Positions 47,541 to 55,575 of a DNA stretch of 64,000 bases are shown in pieces; within the stretch, counting starts at the first letter, position 1, and the number at the start of each line of letters is the position of its first letter. This DNA is from G965205255 sp965205255 (GTDB lineage: Bacteria > Pseudomonadota > Gammaproteobacteria > Pseudomonadales > Endozoicomonadaceae): the NCBI GenBank assembly GCA_965205255.1, contig OZ242051.1:2790001-2854000 (forward strand), in the 5' to 3' direction. The notes under the pieces are model-generated. The model worked only from the letters and a program-made list of their open reading frames with translations, made no database searches and was not told the origin of the DNA. Made by a program: the position numbers and the translations under genes.

Positions 47541-47574
47541 CTTGGTAGTGCGTTAAATTAGGGGTGTTCTAGCC
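47541..47574 (+). promoter_or_regulatory. JUMPStart-like leader sequence (unit 1)
   Basis: CTTGGTAGTGCGTTAA followed by ATTAGGGG resembles the first half of the enterobacterial JUMPStart element (CTTTGGTAGCTGTTAA...CAGGGG). The ops core that normally follows (GGCGGTAGCGTG) is not conserved; the site reads TGTTCTAGC. Identical copies occur at 51127, 54604, 58129 and 62009. An RfaH role is a hypothesis. Confidence 0.3.
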
Positions 47575-47596
47575 ATTGTTTGCGCTATCGTGTTTT

Positions 47597-47740
47597 CTAA
47601 AAATCTAAAAATCTAAAAATCTAAAAATCTAAAAATCTAAAAATCTAAAAATCTAAAAATCTAAAAATCTAAAAATCTAAAAATCTAAAAATCTAAAAAT
47701 CTAAAAATCTAAAAATCTAAAAATCTAAAAATACAGACCA
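47597..47740 (+). repeat. CTAAAAAT octanucleotide repeat, 18 copies (unit 1 leader)
   Basis: Eighteen exact CTAAAAAT units span 144 bases, ending 41 bases before the leader mini-ORF. Other units have 5, 5, 6 and 3 copies at the same place. Copy-number change by slippage is the expected behaviour of such tracts. Confidence 0.97.
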
Positions 47741-47760
47741 CTTCTTTGGGTGAGGTAGCC

Positions 47761-47808
47761 GGTGCTTTAAAAGGAGCACCAATGTCCTCTTTCGACAATG
47801 TTGTGTGA
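47761..47808 (+). promoter_or_regulatory. Leader hairpin and 8-codon mini-ORF coupled to the unit 1 outer-membrane gene
   Basis: GGTGCT (47761-47766) pairs with AGCACC (47775-47780), and the loop contains most of AAAGGAG. This ribosome site best serves ATG 47782, which opens the peptide MSSFDNVV and ends in TGA 47806-47808, overlapping the GTG start of the next gene as GTGTGA. Unit 2 keeps it, units 3 and 4 have ATA for ATG, and units 4 and 5 have AAGGTG for AAGGAG. Confidence 0.5.
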
Positions 47809-48593
47809 GTATTGGTATGTGCTTTTTAAAATATGTGACGGTGTATCAAAAACAACTGATTGCTTTGGTTGTATTTTTCGTATTTGGTTTGAACCATAGT
47901 ATTTGTGCTGCCGGTAAAGCCAAGTCTGGTAGTCTGGGAGGGTATTACGCAGAAGGCGGATTAAGTCATTACAGTAATACGCTGTTGGGAGACTTTGGAA
48001 AACACAATACCATTTCTGTCTCGCCAATGCCTAATAATCAACTCGTTCCTTTTAACTACAAAAACAATGATTTTTATACCAAGGGTTTGGGTGGTTATAT
48101 TGGTGGGGGTTATCAGTGGCGATTATCCAATGATGTTTCATGGCGTATTGGCGAGAGACTAAGCCATTATAATTTAGCGCAAAAGGGGACTTTCGGGCAG
48201 AACATTTCGCAACATTACCGTTATGATATCAATGAATGGACTTTTAATGTTGTGTTCGGGGTAAACTGGAATGCCTTTTCACATAACGTATTTTATATTG
48301 AGGCAGAAACAGGTATCGCTCGTTTAACCAGTAAGCATTTTAGATTTTCTAATACGTCTGATCATCTTAATCATACCAGTAACACCAGAGAACATATTGA
48401 TTATGGATTAAACGCAGGGTGGATTTACCAAATAAGCGAACATACCGGCTTGGATATGTCAGTAGGCTATGTAAATTCAGGCATGGCATCGTTGGGCACA
48501 AGGGAAGTACCATTAGGAGCGGTCAGTAGGGGGGAAATTAGTCAGAAGGTAGAAGGTATTATTATTAATGCTGGTGTGAAATACCTATTTTAA
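47805..48593 (+). CDS. Array unit 1: small beta-barrel outer-membrane protein (type I)
   Basis: The 262-residue protein has a signal peptide (QLIALVVFFVFGLNHSICA, cut near AAGKA) and then alternating aromatic strands with glycine-rich turns such as GLGGYIGGGYQWRL and FNVVFGVNWNAF. It ends in KYLF, a C-terminal phenylalanine typical of BAM-assembled barrels. I infer an 8-stranded or similar barrel in the outer membrane. The first variable loop (LGDFGKHNTISVSPMPNNQL) is shared with unit 3 only. GTG 47805 overlaps the leader mini-ORF stop; ATG 47817 is an alternative with its own weak site. It is followed 15 bases later by the secreted phosphodiesterase-like gene, preceded by CAGGAG. Confidence 0.8.
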   Translation: MSIGMCFLKYVTVYQKQLIALVVFFVFGLNHSICAAGKAKSGSLGGYYAEGGLSHYSNTLLGDFGKHNTISVSPMPNNQLVPFNYKNNDFYTKGLGGYIGGGYQWRLSNDVSWRIGERLSHYNLAQKGTFGQNISQHYRYDINEWTFNVVFGVNWNAFSHNVFYIEAETGIARLTSKHFRFSNTSDHLNHTSNTREHIDYGLNAGWIYQISEHTGLDMSVGYVNSGMASLGTREVPLGAVSRGEISQKVEGIIINAGVKYLF

Positions 48594-48608
48594 GCAGGAG
48601 TTATTGAA

Positions 48609-50678
48609 ATGAAACAGCTAATTATCGGCGTATTATTATTAGTAGGTACCATCAGCAGTATGGCCTCCGATTTCACCATAACGCCTGCCTTCCAACAACA
48701 CCGTTATTTTTATGAAGCAGGTAATCAAAGAATATTTTTTGACTATCAGTTCAAAATTCACAACAATATGCGTTACCCCCTTTATTTAACCAATAAAAAA
48801 GTTGTTTATAGCTCCGGTGGTTTGAAAGCAACGCTTAATCCAGCTGGAACCACCTGTTCATTTTTCATGGAAAAATTTAATGAAACGACTCCAGTTTTAC
48901 CTAATGAAGACTGTATAATAGCGTACACATATACGATAAAAAAATCTGTTTTTTTGAATGGTAAAACAAAGTCTTTTATCAGTACTTTAAGTGTGTTAGA
49001 TCAGCTTGGGCAGACAGTCAATTACACAGCAACAATAAAATTAAGTGCTTCTTCAAGAATCGCCAGCAAGCATGTTTTGCTGGTGGGTCTGGATGGTACT
49101 CGTGGGGATGCCTTTAAAAAAGCTGTGAAAGCGATAAGTACAGATGATACAAAGTATCATTTTATTAATGAAATGATCAAAGGCGGTAAGCAGGATTATT
49201 TTATTTATGCGGGGGGAAATCCTGACCGACCCAAAACAGTACAGATAACAGACTCAGCTCCCGGCTGGATAACTATTTTGACAGGAGTGTGGGTAGATCA
49301 ACATCATATTAATGATAACGCTGCAAAGACTCCGGATGACAAACTTCAAGAATATTATGAAAAAATTCGTAATAAAGATATACCGACTGTTTTTAATGAT
49401 ATAAAAGATGCTAGACCAAATGCTTATACTGTTTCATTAGTAGAGTGGAATGACATTAATGCATTTGCCAATTTTAAGTTTAGTGATAAAAACGATGCAG
49501 CTTCTTTAGTTGATGACAAGGACGTAACATCAAAAGCCATTGTGCAACTTAAGCATAACCCAACGCCTACCTTTATGTTTTTGCATTTCAATGATCCAGA
49601 TCATAAAGGTCATGAACATAAGTATAGTCGTGACGATAGTGATTATATAGCTGCAGTGAAAACTGCTTTGAGTAAAGCTAACAAGGTTCTTGAGGAAGTA
49701 CAAAAGCTACGAGACAGTGGTCAGCAATGGCTTGTCATTTTTACAACCGACCATGGTGGAGATGAAAAATTAGGACACGGAAATACAAGGTGGGGGACAA
49801 GACAGGTTTTTGCAACTTATCATGACCCTAAAGATAAAAGATATTCCGGTGGAGGGGAGATTAATGCATTTCAAGGACAAACCAATATCACCCCAACTAT
49901 ACTGGATTATTTCGATATACCTATTCCAAAAAATTTGTATGGAAAGCCAATTAACGCCAGTGATCTACCTGTAAGATCGCTGATGTCAAAATTTGGCATC
50001 AAAGAAGATGAAGCCATAGATAACTATCCACAGATGACTGCCGATGTTTACCCAACTCTTGGAGGTTACGCTGAAAAAATAAATAAAGTTCTGATGAGTG
50101 CGGACCGTGCAACAACTTTTAAGGCTTATTTTTTTCTAAATGATGGTACATATATAACTTATAATATAAAAGACAAGAAGATTATCTCAGATCCAGAGCC
50201 AATTAAAAGCCATTGGAAATGTTTGAATGACTCAAAGATAAGTTCTGCTAAGATTGAAGGCGCAGTAGCGTTCTCCAATCAAGGTAAAGATGAGTATTTT
50301 TTCCTTTTTGATAATGGTTACTGTACACTGTGTAAAAACAATCTTACCCATGATACAACAGACTCACCAAATTATCCTCGCAAAGTAGGGGAATTCAACA
50401 AATTTTTGGGAACAAAATTAAAAGGCATTGACTACAAGCGGATTAGTGGCATTATTCGCCATAAGGATGACAAGGTTGTATATATTTTTTTCGAGGGTTC
50501 GACACATTATCTTAGGATGCCAAACTTTGGCGCTAATATGGCTGATTCTGACGTTGGAGTTGGTAACGATTTTCCTAACAGCTGGCCGGGTCTAGATTAC
50601 AACATACAAACCATGTTAAGCCCCTTGAAAAATGGAGATAATTATCGAGTATTTATTAAGCCAATAAAGTATAACTAG
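48609..50678 (+). CDS. Array unit 1: secreted alkaline-phosphatase/NPP-like protein, active site complete
   Basis: The 689-residue protein has a signal peptide (MKQLIIGVLLLVGTISSMAS). An N-terminal beta-sandwich-like domain of about 130 residues has two cysteines, one in TTCSFF and one in EDCIIAY. An alkaline-phosphatase-superfamily domain of the nucleotide pyrophosphatase/phosphodiesterase type follows: D162 in VGLDGTRGDAF, candidate nucleophile S216 in SAPGWITILTG, D331 and H335 in PDHKGH, D381 and H382 in TTDHGG and H390 in GHGN. The C-terminal 250 residues (AYFFLNDGTYITY, YFFLFDNGYC, FPNSWPGLDYN) resemble hemopexin repeats. All metal and nucleophile positions are present only in this copy. 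Likely substrates are phosphodiesters or phosphomonoesters outside the cell; none can be named. It probably shares a transcript with the outer-membrane gene. Confidence 0.78.
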   Translation: MKQLIIGVLLLVGTISSMASDFTITPAFQQHRYFYEAGNQRIFFDYQFKIHNNMRYPLYLTNKKVVYSSGGLKATLNPAGTTCSFFMEKFNETTPVLPNEDCIIAYTYTIKKSVFLNGKTKSFISTLSVLDQLGQTVNYTATIKLSASSRIASKHVLLVGLDGTRGDAFKKAVKAISTDDTKYHFINEMIKGGKQDYFIYAGGNPDRPKTVQITDSAPGWITILTGVWVDQHHINDNAAKTPDDKLQEYYEKIRNKDIPTVFNDIKDARPNAYTVSLVEWNDINAFANFKFSDKNDAASLVDDKDVTSKAIVQLKHNPTPTFMFLHFNDPDHKGHEHKYSRDDSDYIAAVKTALSKANKVLEEVQKLRDSGQQWLVIFTTDHGGDEKLGHGNTRWGTRQVFATYHDPKDKRYSGGGEINAFQGQTNITPTILDYFDIPIPKNLYGKPINASDLPVRSLMSKFGIKEDEAIDNYPQMTADVYPTLGGYAEKINKVLMSADRATTFKAYFFLNDGTYITYNIKDKKIISDPEPIKSHWKCLNDSKISSAKIEGAVAFSNQGKDEYFFLFDNGYCTLCKNNLTHDTTDSPNYPRKVGEFNKFLGTKLKGIDYKRISGIIRHKDDKVVYIFFEGSTHYLRMPNFGANMADSDVGVGNDFPNSWPGLDYNIQTMLSPLKNGDNYRVFIKPIKYN

Positions 50679-50705
50679 CAGACGTTATTCATCAGCTTAT
50701 GGTGA

Positions 50706-50744
50706 AAAAGCCTCAATTTTTTGCAATAAAGAGTTGGGGCTTTT
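50706..50744 (+). terminator. Terminator of array unit 1
   Basis: AAAAGCCTCAA (50706-50716) pairs with TTGGGGCTTTT (50734-50744) with one G-U. The T-rich 3' arm runs into ATTATT. Equivalent structures follow units 2-4. Confidence 0.7.
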
Positions 50745-50772
50745 ATTATTGGCAGGTGCTTGCACCAAAAAA

Positions 50773-50931
50773 ACACCAAAACCTGCGTTTAACTTCTTGT
50801 TGCGCTATTTTTTTAACTTACTGTTATGCGTTGAAGCTCCCTTGCAATAGAAGGTTTGTTCGTCACATCGACTTTAAATAGCAAGCCATGAAAGCATACT
50901 CATAACAGACGTTATAAATAGGTTTTGGTAT
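50773..50931. repeat. Dispersed palindromic element after array unit 1
   Basis: A full-length copy of about 159 bases: left end ACACCAAAACCTGCGTTTAA, right end ATAAATAGGTTTTGGTAT, with the interior CTTACTGTTATGCGTTGAAG. It lies between the unit 1 terminator and the unit 2 promoter. Confidence 0.85.
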
Positions 50932-50955
50932 AAGGTTATACAGCTTTATTCTTTG

Positions 50956-50975
50956 ACACTTATGTAGTGTATAAT
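50956..50975 (+). promoter_or_regulatory. Array unit 2 promoter with dyad operator
   Basis: The dyad ACACTTATGTAGTGT is identical to that of unit 1, with TATAAT at 50970-50975. Downstream an extra CCATTTAAATAAAAG segment has been added compared with unit 1. Confidence 0.6.
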
Positions 50976-51092
50976 TACTATCAATAAAAGTTTATTAAGT
51001 AATTACGGTAAATCAGTTATTTGAAATAAAAGCCATTTAAATAAAAGCTGTTTGAAATAAAGAGTATTTATTTTTCATTTATAATATTTTTT

Positions 51093-51107
51093 GTTTTGTT
51101 TTGTTTT
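51093..51107 (+). repeat. GTTTT repeat, 3 copies (unit 2 leader)
   Basis: Three exact GTTTT units at the site that has six in unit 1. Confidence 0.9.
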
Positions 51108-51182
51108 GTCTTTGTGTGTTCTTCCACTTGGTAGTGCGTTAAATTAGGGGTGTTCTAGCCATTGTTTGCGCTATCGTTTTTT

Positions 51183-51222
51183 CTAAAAATCTAAAAATCT
51201 AAAAATCTAAAAATCTAAAAAT
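51183..51222 (+). repeat. CTAAAAAT repeat, 5 copies (unit 2 leader)
   Basis: Five exact octanucleotide units (40 bases). The flanks are nearly identical to unit 1, so the copy-number difference is an isolated change in the tract. Confidence 0.97.
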
Positions 51223-51294
51223 ACAGACCACTTCTTTGGGTGAGGTAGCCGGTGCTTTAAAAGGAGCACCAATGTCCTCTTTCGACAATGTTGT

Positions 51295-52083
51295 GTGAGT
51301 ATTGGTATGTGCTTTTTAAAACATGTGACGGTGTATCAAAAACAACTGATTGCTTTGGTTGTATTTTTCGTATTTGGTTTGAACCATAGTATTTGTGCTG
51401 CCGGTAAAGCCAAGTTTGGTAGTCTGGGAGGGTTTTACGCAGAAGGAGGACTAAGTTATTACAGTAATACTCTGTTCGGAGACTCTGGAAAATACAATAA
51501 ACTTTCTGGCTGGCCAATTCCTGGTAGTCAGTCAAATTCTTTAAACTACAAAAATAATAACTTTTATACCAGTGGGTTGGGTGGTTATATTGGAGGGGGT
51601 TATCAGTGGCGATTATCCAATGATGTTTCATGGCGTATTGGTAATAGACTAAACCATTATAATTTAGCGCAAAAGGGGGCTTATGGGCAGAACATTTCGG
51701 AACATTACCGTTATGATATCAGTGAATGGACTTTTAATGTTGTGTTCGGGGTAAACTGGAATGCCTTTTCACATAACGTATTTTATATTGAGGCAGAAAC
51801 AGGTATCGCTCGTTTAACCAGTAAGCATTTTAGATTATCAAACACGTCTGATCATCTTAATCATACCAGTAACACTAGAAACAATATTGATTATGGATTA
51901 AACGCAGGGTGGATTTACCAAATAAGCGAACATACCGGCTTGGATATGTCAGTAGGCTATGTAAATTCAGGCATGGCATCGTTGGGCACAAGGGAAGTAC
52001 CATTAGGTGCGGTCAGTAGGGGGGAAATTAACCAGAAGGTAGAAGGTATTATTATTAATGCTGGTGTGAAATACCTATTTTAA
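51295..52083 (+). CDS. Array unit 2: small beta-barrel outer-membrane protein (type II)
   Basis: This 262-residue paralogue shares its signal peptide and C-terminal half almost exactly with unit 1. It differs in the first loop region (FGDSGKYNKLSGWPIPGSQS), which defines type II, also found in units 4 and 5. A second variable patch reads HFRLSNTSDHLNHTSNTRNN. Ending, spacing to the next gene (15 bases) and the leader mini-ORF (51272-51298) are as in unit 1. The variation sits where extracellular loops are expected. Confidence 0.8.
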   Translation: MSIGMCFLKHVTVYQKQLIALVVFFVFGLNHSICAAGKAKFGSLGGFYAEGGLSYYSNTLFGDSGKYNKLSGWPIPGSQSNSLNYKNNNFYTSGLGGYIGGGYQWRLSNDVSWRIGNRLNHYNLAQKGAYGQNISEHYRYDISEWTFNVVFGVNWNAFSHNVFYIEAETGIARLTSKHFRLSNTSDHLNHTSNTRNNIDYGLNAGWIYQISEHTGLDMSVGYVNSGMASLGTREVPLGAVSRGEINQKVEGIIINAGVKYLF

Positions 52084-52098
52084 GCAGGAGTTATTGAA

Positions 52099-54165
52099 AT
52101 GAAACAGCTAATTATCGGCGTATTATTATTAGTAGGTACCATCAGCAGTATGGCCTCTGATTTCACCATCACGCCTGCCTTCCAACAACATCTTACTTTT
52201 TATAATGCAGGTAATCAAACACTATCTGTTAACTATCAGTTCAAAATTCACAACAATATGCGTGACCCTCTTTATTTAAACAATCAAAAAGTTGTTTATA
52301 CCTCCGGCGGTTTTAAAGCAACGCTTAATCCAGCTGGAACCACCTGTTCATTTTACATGGAAAAATTTAATGAAACGACTCCAGTTTTACCTAATGAAGA
52401 CTGTATAATAGCGTACACATATACGATAAAAAAATCTGTTTTTTTGAATGGTAAAGCAAAGTCTTTTATCAGTACTTTAAGTGTGTTAGGTCAGCTTGGG
52501 CTGACAGTCAATTACACAGCAACAATAAAATTAAAAGCTTTTTCATCCACCAACAAGCATGTTTTGCTGGTGGGTCTTGGTGGTACTCTTGTGGATGCCT
52601 TTAAAATAGCTGTGAAAAAGATAAGTACAGATGATAAAAAATATCATTTTATTAATGAAATGATCAAAGGCGGTAAGCAGGATTATTTTATTTATGCGGG
52701 CGGAAATTCTGACCGACCCGAAACAAAACAGGAAACATCCAACGCCCCCGGTTGGGCCACTATTTTGACAGGAGTGTGGGCAAATAAACATGGTATTAAT
52801 GATAATGCACCCTCAGACACAAAAGACCTTCAAGAATATTATGAAAAAATTCGCAAGAAAGATATACCGACTGTTTTTAATGATATAAAAGATGCTATAC
52901 CAAAGGCTTATACTGTTTCATTAGCAGAGTGGAACGACATTAGTACATTTGCCAAGTTTAAGTCTATTAATCAAGATGATGCTGCTTCTTTAGCTGAACC
53001 TAATCAAAATGACGTATCACTAGCAGCTATTAAGGAACTTAACCATTTCCCAACGCCTGCCTTTATGTTTTTGCAATACGATGGTGGCGCTCGTGCAGGT
53101 CATAATTATGGGTATGATTTTAAAAATTCAGATTATATAGATGCAATAGAAACTGTTTTGGGTAATGCTAATAGGGTTCTTGAGAAAGTACAAAAACTAC
53201 GAGACAGTGGTCAGCAATGGCTTGTCATTTTTACAACCGACCATGGTGGAAAAGGCAAGGAAAGCAAAGGCAGAAGTTGGCAGGAAAGACAAGTTTTTGC
53301 AACGTATCATGATCCTAGAGACAAAAGATATTCCGGTGGAGGGGAGATTAATGCATTTCAAGGACAAACCAATATCACCCCAACTATACTGGATTATTTC
53401 GATATACCTATTCCAAAAAATTTGTATGGAAAGCCAATTAACGCCAGTGATCTACCTGTAAGATCGCTGATGTTAAAATTTGGCATCAAAGAAGATGAAG
53501 CCATAGATAACTATCCACAGATGACTGCCGATGTTTACCCAACTCTTGGAGGTTACGCTGAAAAAATAAATAAAGTTCTGATGAGTGCGGACCGTGCAAC
53601 AACTTTTAAGGCTTATTTTTTTCTAAATGATGGTACATATATAACTTATAATATAAAAGACAAGAAGATTATCTCAGATCCAGAGCCAATTAAAAGCCAT
53701 TGGAAATGTTTGAATGACTCAAAGATAAGTTCTGCTAAGATTGAAGGCGCAGTAGCGTTCTCCAATCAAGGTAAAGATGAGTATTTTTTCCTTTTTGATA
53801 ATGGTTACTGTACACTGTGTAAAAACAATCTTACCCATGATACAACAGACTCACCAAATTATCCTCGCAAAGTAGGGGAATTCAACAAATTTTTGGGAAC
53901 AAAATTAAAAGGCATTGACTACAAGCGGATTAGTGGCATTATTCACCATAGCAATGACAAGAATGTATATATTTTTTTCGAGGGTTCGACACATTATCTT
54001 AGGATGACAAACTTTGGCGCTAATATGGCTGATTCTGACATTGGAGTTGGTGACGAGTTTCCTAACAGCTGGCCGGGTCTAAATTACAACATACAAACCA
54101 TGTTAAGCCCCTTGAAAAATGGAGATAATTATCGAGTATTTATTAAGCCAATAAAGTATAACTAG
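52099..54165 (+). CDS. Array unit 2: secreted NPP-like paralogue, several catalytic positions changed
   Basis: The 688-residue protein keeps the unit 1 domain order, but its active site is altered: the first metal aspartate is glycine (VGLGGTLVDAF), the nucleophile position is asparagine (SNAPGW), the D-x-x-x-H pair is reduced to GARAGH with alanine for aspartate, and the third histidine is missing (KGKESKGRSW). Only TTDHGG remains. It is therefore probably not a phosphodiesterase and may act by binding. From about DKRYSGGGEINAF to the end the protein is almost identical to unit 1, pointing to recent recombination between the two. Confidence 0.75.
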   Translation: MKQLIIGVLLLVGTISSMASDFTITPAFQQHLTFYNAGNQTLSVNYQFKIHNNMRDPLYLNNQKVVYTSGGFKATLNPAGTTCSFYMEKFNETTPVLPNEDCIIAYTYTIKKSVFLNGKAKSFISTLSVLGQLGLTVNYTATIKLKAFSSTNKHVLLVGLGGTLVDAFKIAVKKISTDDKKYHFINEMIKGGKQDYFIYAGGNSDRPETKQETSNAPGWATILTGVWANKHGINDNAPSDTKDLQEYYEKIRKKDIPTVFNDIKDAIPKAYTVSLAEWNDISTFAKFKSINQDDAASLAEPNQNDVSLAAIKELNHFPTPAFMFLQYDGGARAGHNYGYDFKNSDYIDAIETVLGNANRVLEKVQKLRDSGQQWLVIFTTDHGGKGKESKGRSWQERQVFATYHDPRDKRYSGGGEINAFQGQTNITPTILDYFDIPIPKNLYGKPINASDLPVRSLMLKFGIKEDEAIDNYPQMTADVYPTLGGYAEKINKVLMSADRATTFKAYFFLNDGTYITYNIKDKKIISDPEPIKSHWKCLNDSKISSAKIEGAVAFSNQGKDEYFFLFDNGYCTLCKNNLTHDTTDSPNYPRKVGEFNKFLGTKLKGIDYKRISGIIHHSNDKNVYIFFEGSTHYLRMTNFGANMADSDIGVGDEFPNSWPGLNYNIQTMLSPLKNGDNYRVFIKPIKYN

Positions 54166-54192
54166 CAGACGTTATTCATCAGCTTATAGTGA

Positions 54193-54231
54193 AAAAGCCT
54201 CAATTTTTTGCAATAAAAGGTTGGGGCTTTT
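54193..54231 (+). terminator. Terminator of array unit 2
   Basis: AAAAGCCTCAA (54193-54203) and TTGGGGCTTTT (54221-54231) form the same stem as in unit 1, with a slightly changed loop. Confidence 0.7.
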
Positions 54232-54260
54232 ATTATTGGCAGGAGCTTGCACCAAAAAAA

Positions 54261-54418
54261 CACCAAAACCTGCGTTTAACTTCTTGTTGCGCTATTTTTT
54301 TAACTTACTGTTATGCGTTGAAGCTCCCTTGCAATAGAAGGTTTGCTCATTACCTCGCCTTTAAACAGCAAACCATAAAAGCATACTCATAACAGACGTT
54401 ATAAATAGGTTTTGGTAT
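54261..54418. repeat. Dispersed palindromic element after array unit 2
   Basis: Full-length copy with the same ends and interior as at 50773, differing by small changes near CTCATTACCTCGCC. Confidence 0.85.
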
Positions 54419-54442
54419 AAGGTTATACAGCTTTATTCTTTG

Positions 54443-54462
54443 ACACTTATGTAGTGTATAAT
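54443..54462 (+). promoter_or_regulatory. Array unit 3 promoter with dyad operator
   Basis: Identical ACACTTATGTAGTGT dyad (54443-54457) and TATAAT (54457-54462). The leader lacks complete GTTTT repeats (it reads TTTTTTGTGTTGTC). Confidence 0.6.
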
Positions 54463-54659
54463 TACCATCAATAAAAGTTTATTAAGTAATTACGGTAAAT
54501 CAGTTATTTGAAATAAAAGCCATTTAAATAAAAGCTATTTGAAATAAAGAGTATTTATTTTTCATTTATAATATTTTTTGTGTTGTCTTTGTATGTTCTT
54601 CCACTTGGTAGTGCGTTAAATTAGGGGTGTTCTAGCCATTGTTTGCGCTATCGTGTTTT

Positions 54660-54699
54660 CTAAAAATCTAAAAATCTAAAAATCTAAAAATCTAAAAAT
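54660..54699 (+). repeat. CTAAAAAT repeat, 5 copies (unit 3 leader)
   Basis: Five exact octanucleotide units (40 bases). The leader mini-ORF downstream has ATA (54749-54751) in place of ATG, so that peptide is not made in this unit. Confidence 0.97.
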
Positions 54700-54771
54700 A
54701 CAGACCACTTCTTTGGGTGAGGTAGCCGGTGCTTTAAAAGGAGCACTAATATCCTCTTTCGACAATGTTGT

Positions 54772-55560
54772 GTGAGTATTGGTATGTTCTTTTTAAAACA
54801 TGAGACGGTGTATCAAAAACAACTGATTGCTTTGGTTGTATTTTTCGTATTTGGTTTGAACCATAGTATTTGTGCTGCCGGTAAAGCCAAGTCTGGTAGT
54901 CTGGGAGGCTATTACGCAGAAGGCGGATTAAGTCATTACAGTAATACGCTGTTGGGAGACTTTGGAAAACACAATACCATTTCTGTCTCGCCAATGCCTA
55001 ATAATCAACTCGTTCCTTTTAACTACAAAAACAATGATTTTTATACCAAAGGCTTGGGTGGTTATATTGGTGGGGGTTATCAGTGGCGATTATCCAATGA
55101 TGTTTTATGGCGTATTGGTGAGAGAGTAAGCCATTATAATTTAGCGCAAAAGGGGGCTTATGGGCACAACATTTCGCAACATTACCGTTATGATATCAGT
55201 GAATGGACTTTTAATGTTGTGTTCGGGGTAAACTGGAATGCCTTTTCACATAACGTATTTTATATTGAGGCAGAAACAGGTATCGCTCGTTTAACCAGTA
55301 AGCATTTTAGATTTTCTAATACGTCTGATCATCTTAATCATACCAGTAACACCAGAGAAAATATTGATTATGGATTAAACGCAGGGTGGATTTACCAAAT
55401 AAGCGAACATACCGGCTTGGATATTTCAGTAGGCTATGTAAATTCAGGCATGGCATCGTTGGGCACAAGGGAAGTACCATTAGGTGCGGTCAGTAGGGGG
55501 GAAATTAGTCAGAAGGTAGAAGGTATTATTATTAATGCTGGTGTGAAATACCTATTTTAA
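54772..55560 (+). CDS. Array unit 3: small beta-barrel outer-membrane protein (type I)
   Basis: This 262-residue paralogue carries the type I loop (LGDFGKHNTISVSPMPNNQL) and HFRFSNTSDHLNH, nearly identical to unit 1. It differs in a few residues such as VLWRIGERVSHY and AYGHNISQHY. With the mini-ORF start lost, its translation must use the GTG or the ATG at 54784 directly, possibly lowering expression. Confidence 0.8.
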   Translation: MSIGMFFLKHETVYQKQLIALVVFFVFGLNHSICAAGKAKSGSLGGYYAEGGLSHYSNTLLGDFGKHNTISVSPMPNNQLVPFNYKNNDFYTKGLGGYIGGGYQWRLSNDVLWRIGERVSHYNLAQKGAYGHNISQHYRYDISEWTFNVVFGVNWNAFSHNVFYIEAETGIARLTSKHFRFSNTSDHLNHTSNTRENIDYGLNAGWIYQISEHTGLDISVGYVNSGMASLGTREVPLGAVSRGEISQKVEGIIINAGVKYLF

Positions 55561-55575
55561 GCAGGAGTCATTGAA

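Noticed and set aside
47597..47740. CRISPR-like array
   Set aside because: The 8-bp units are directly adjacent with no spacers; this is a simple tandem repeat.
50699..50881. Conserved 60-67-residue frame after each array unit
   Set aside because: It is made of the terminator and the dispersed palindromic element, so the apparent conservation is that of the repeat.
51257..51631. Conserved 124-residue reverse-strand frame in the array units (also at 58267 and 62123)
   Set aside because: It lies antisense to the barrel genes and is conserved only because they are. It has no ribosome site of its own.
53165..53461. 98-residue frames inside units 2 and 4 (the second at 60547)
   Set aside because: They are alternative-frame shadows of the conserved NPP domain.
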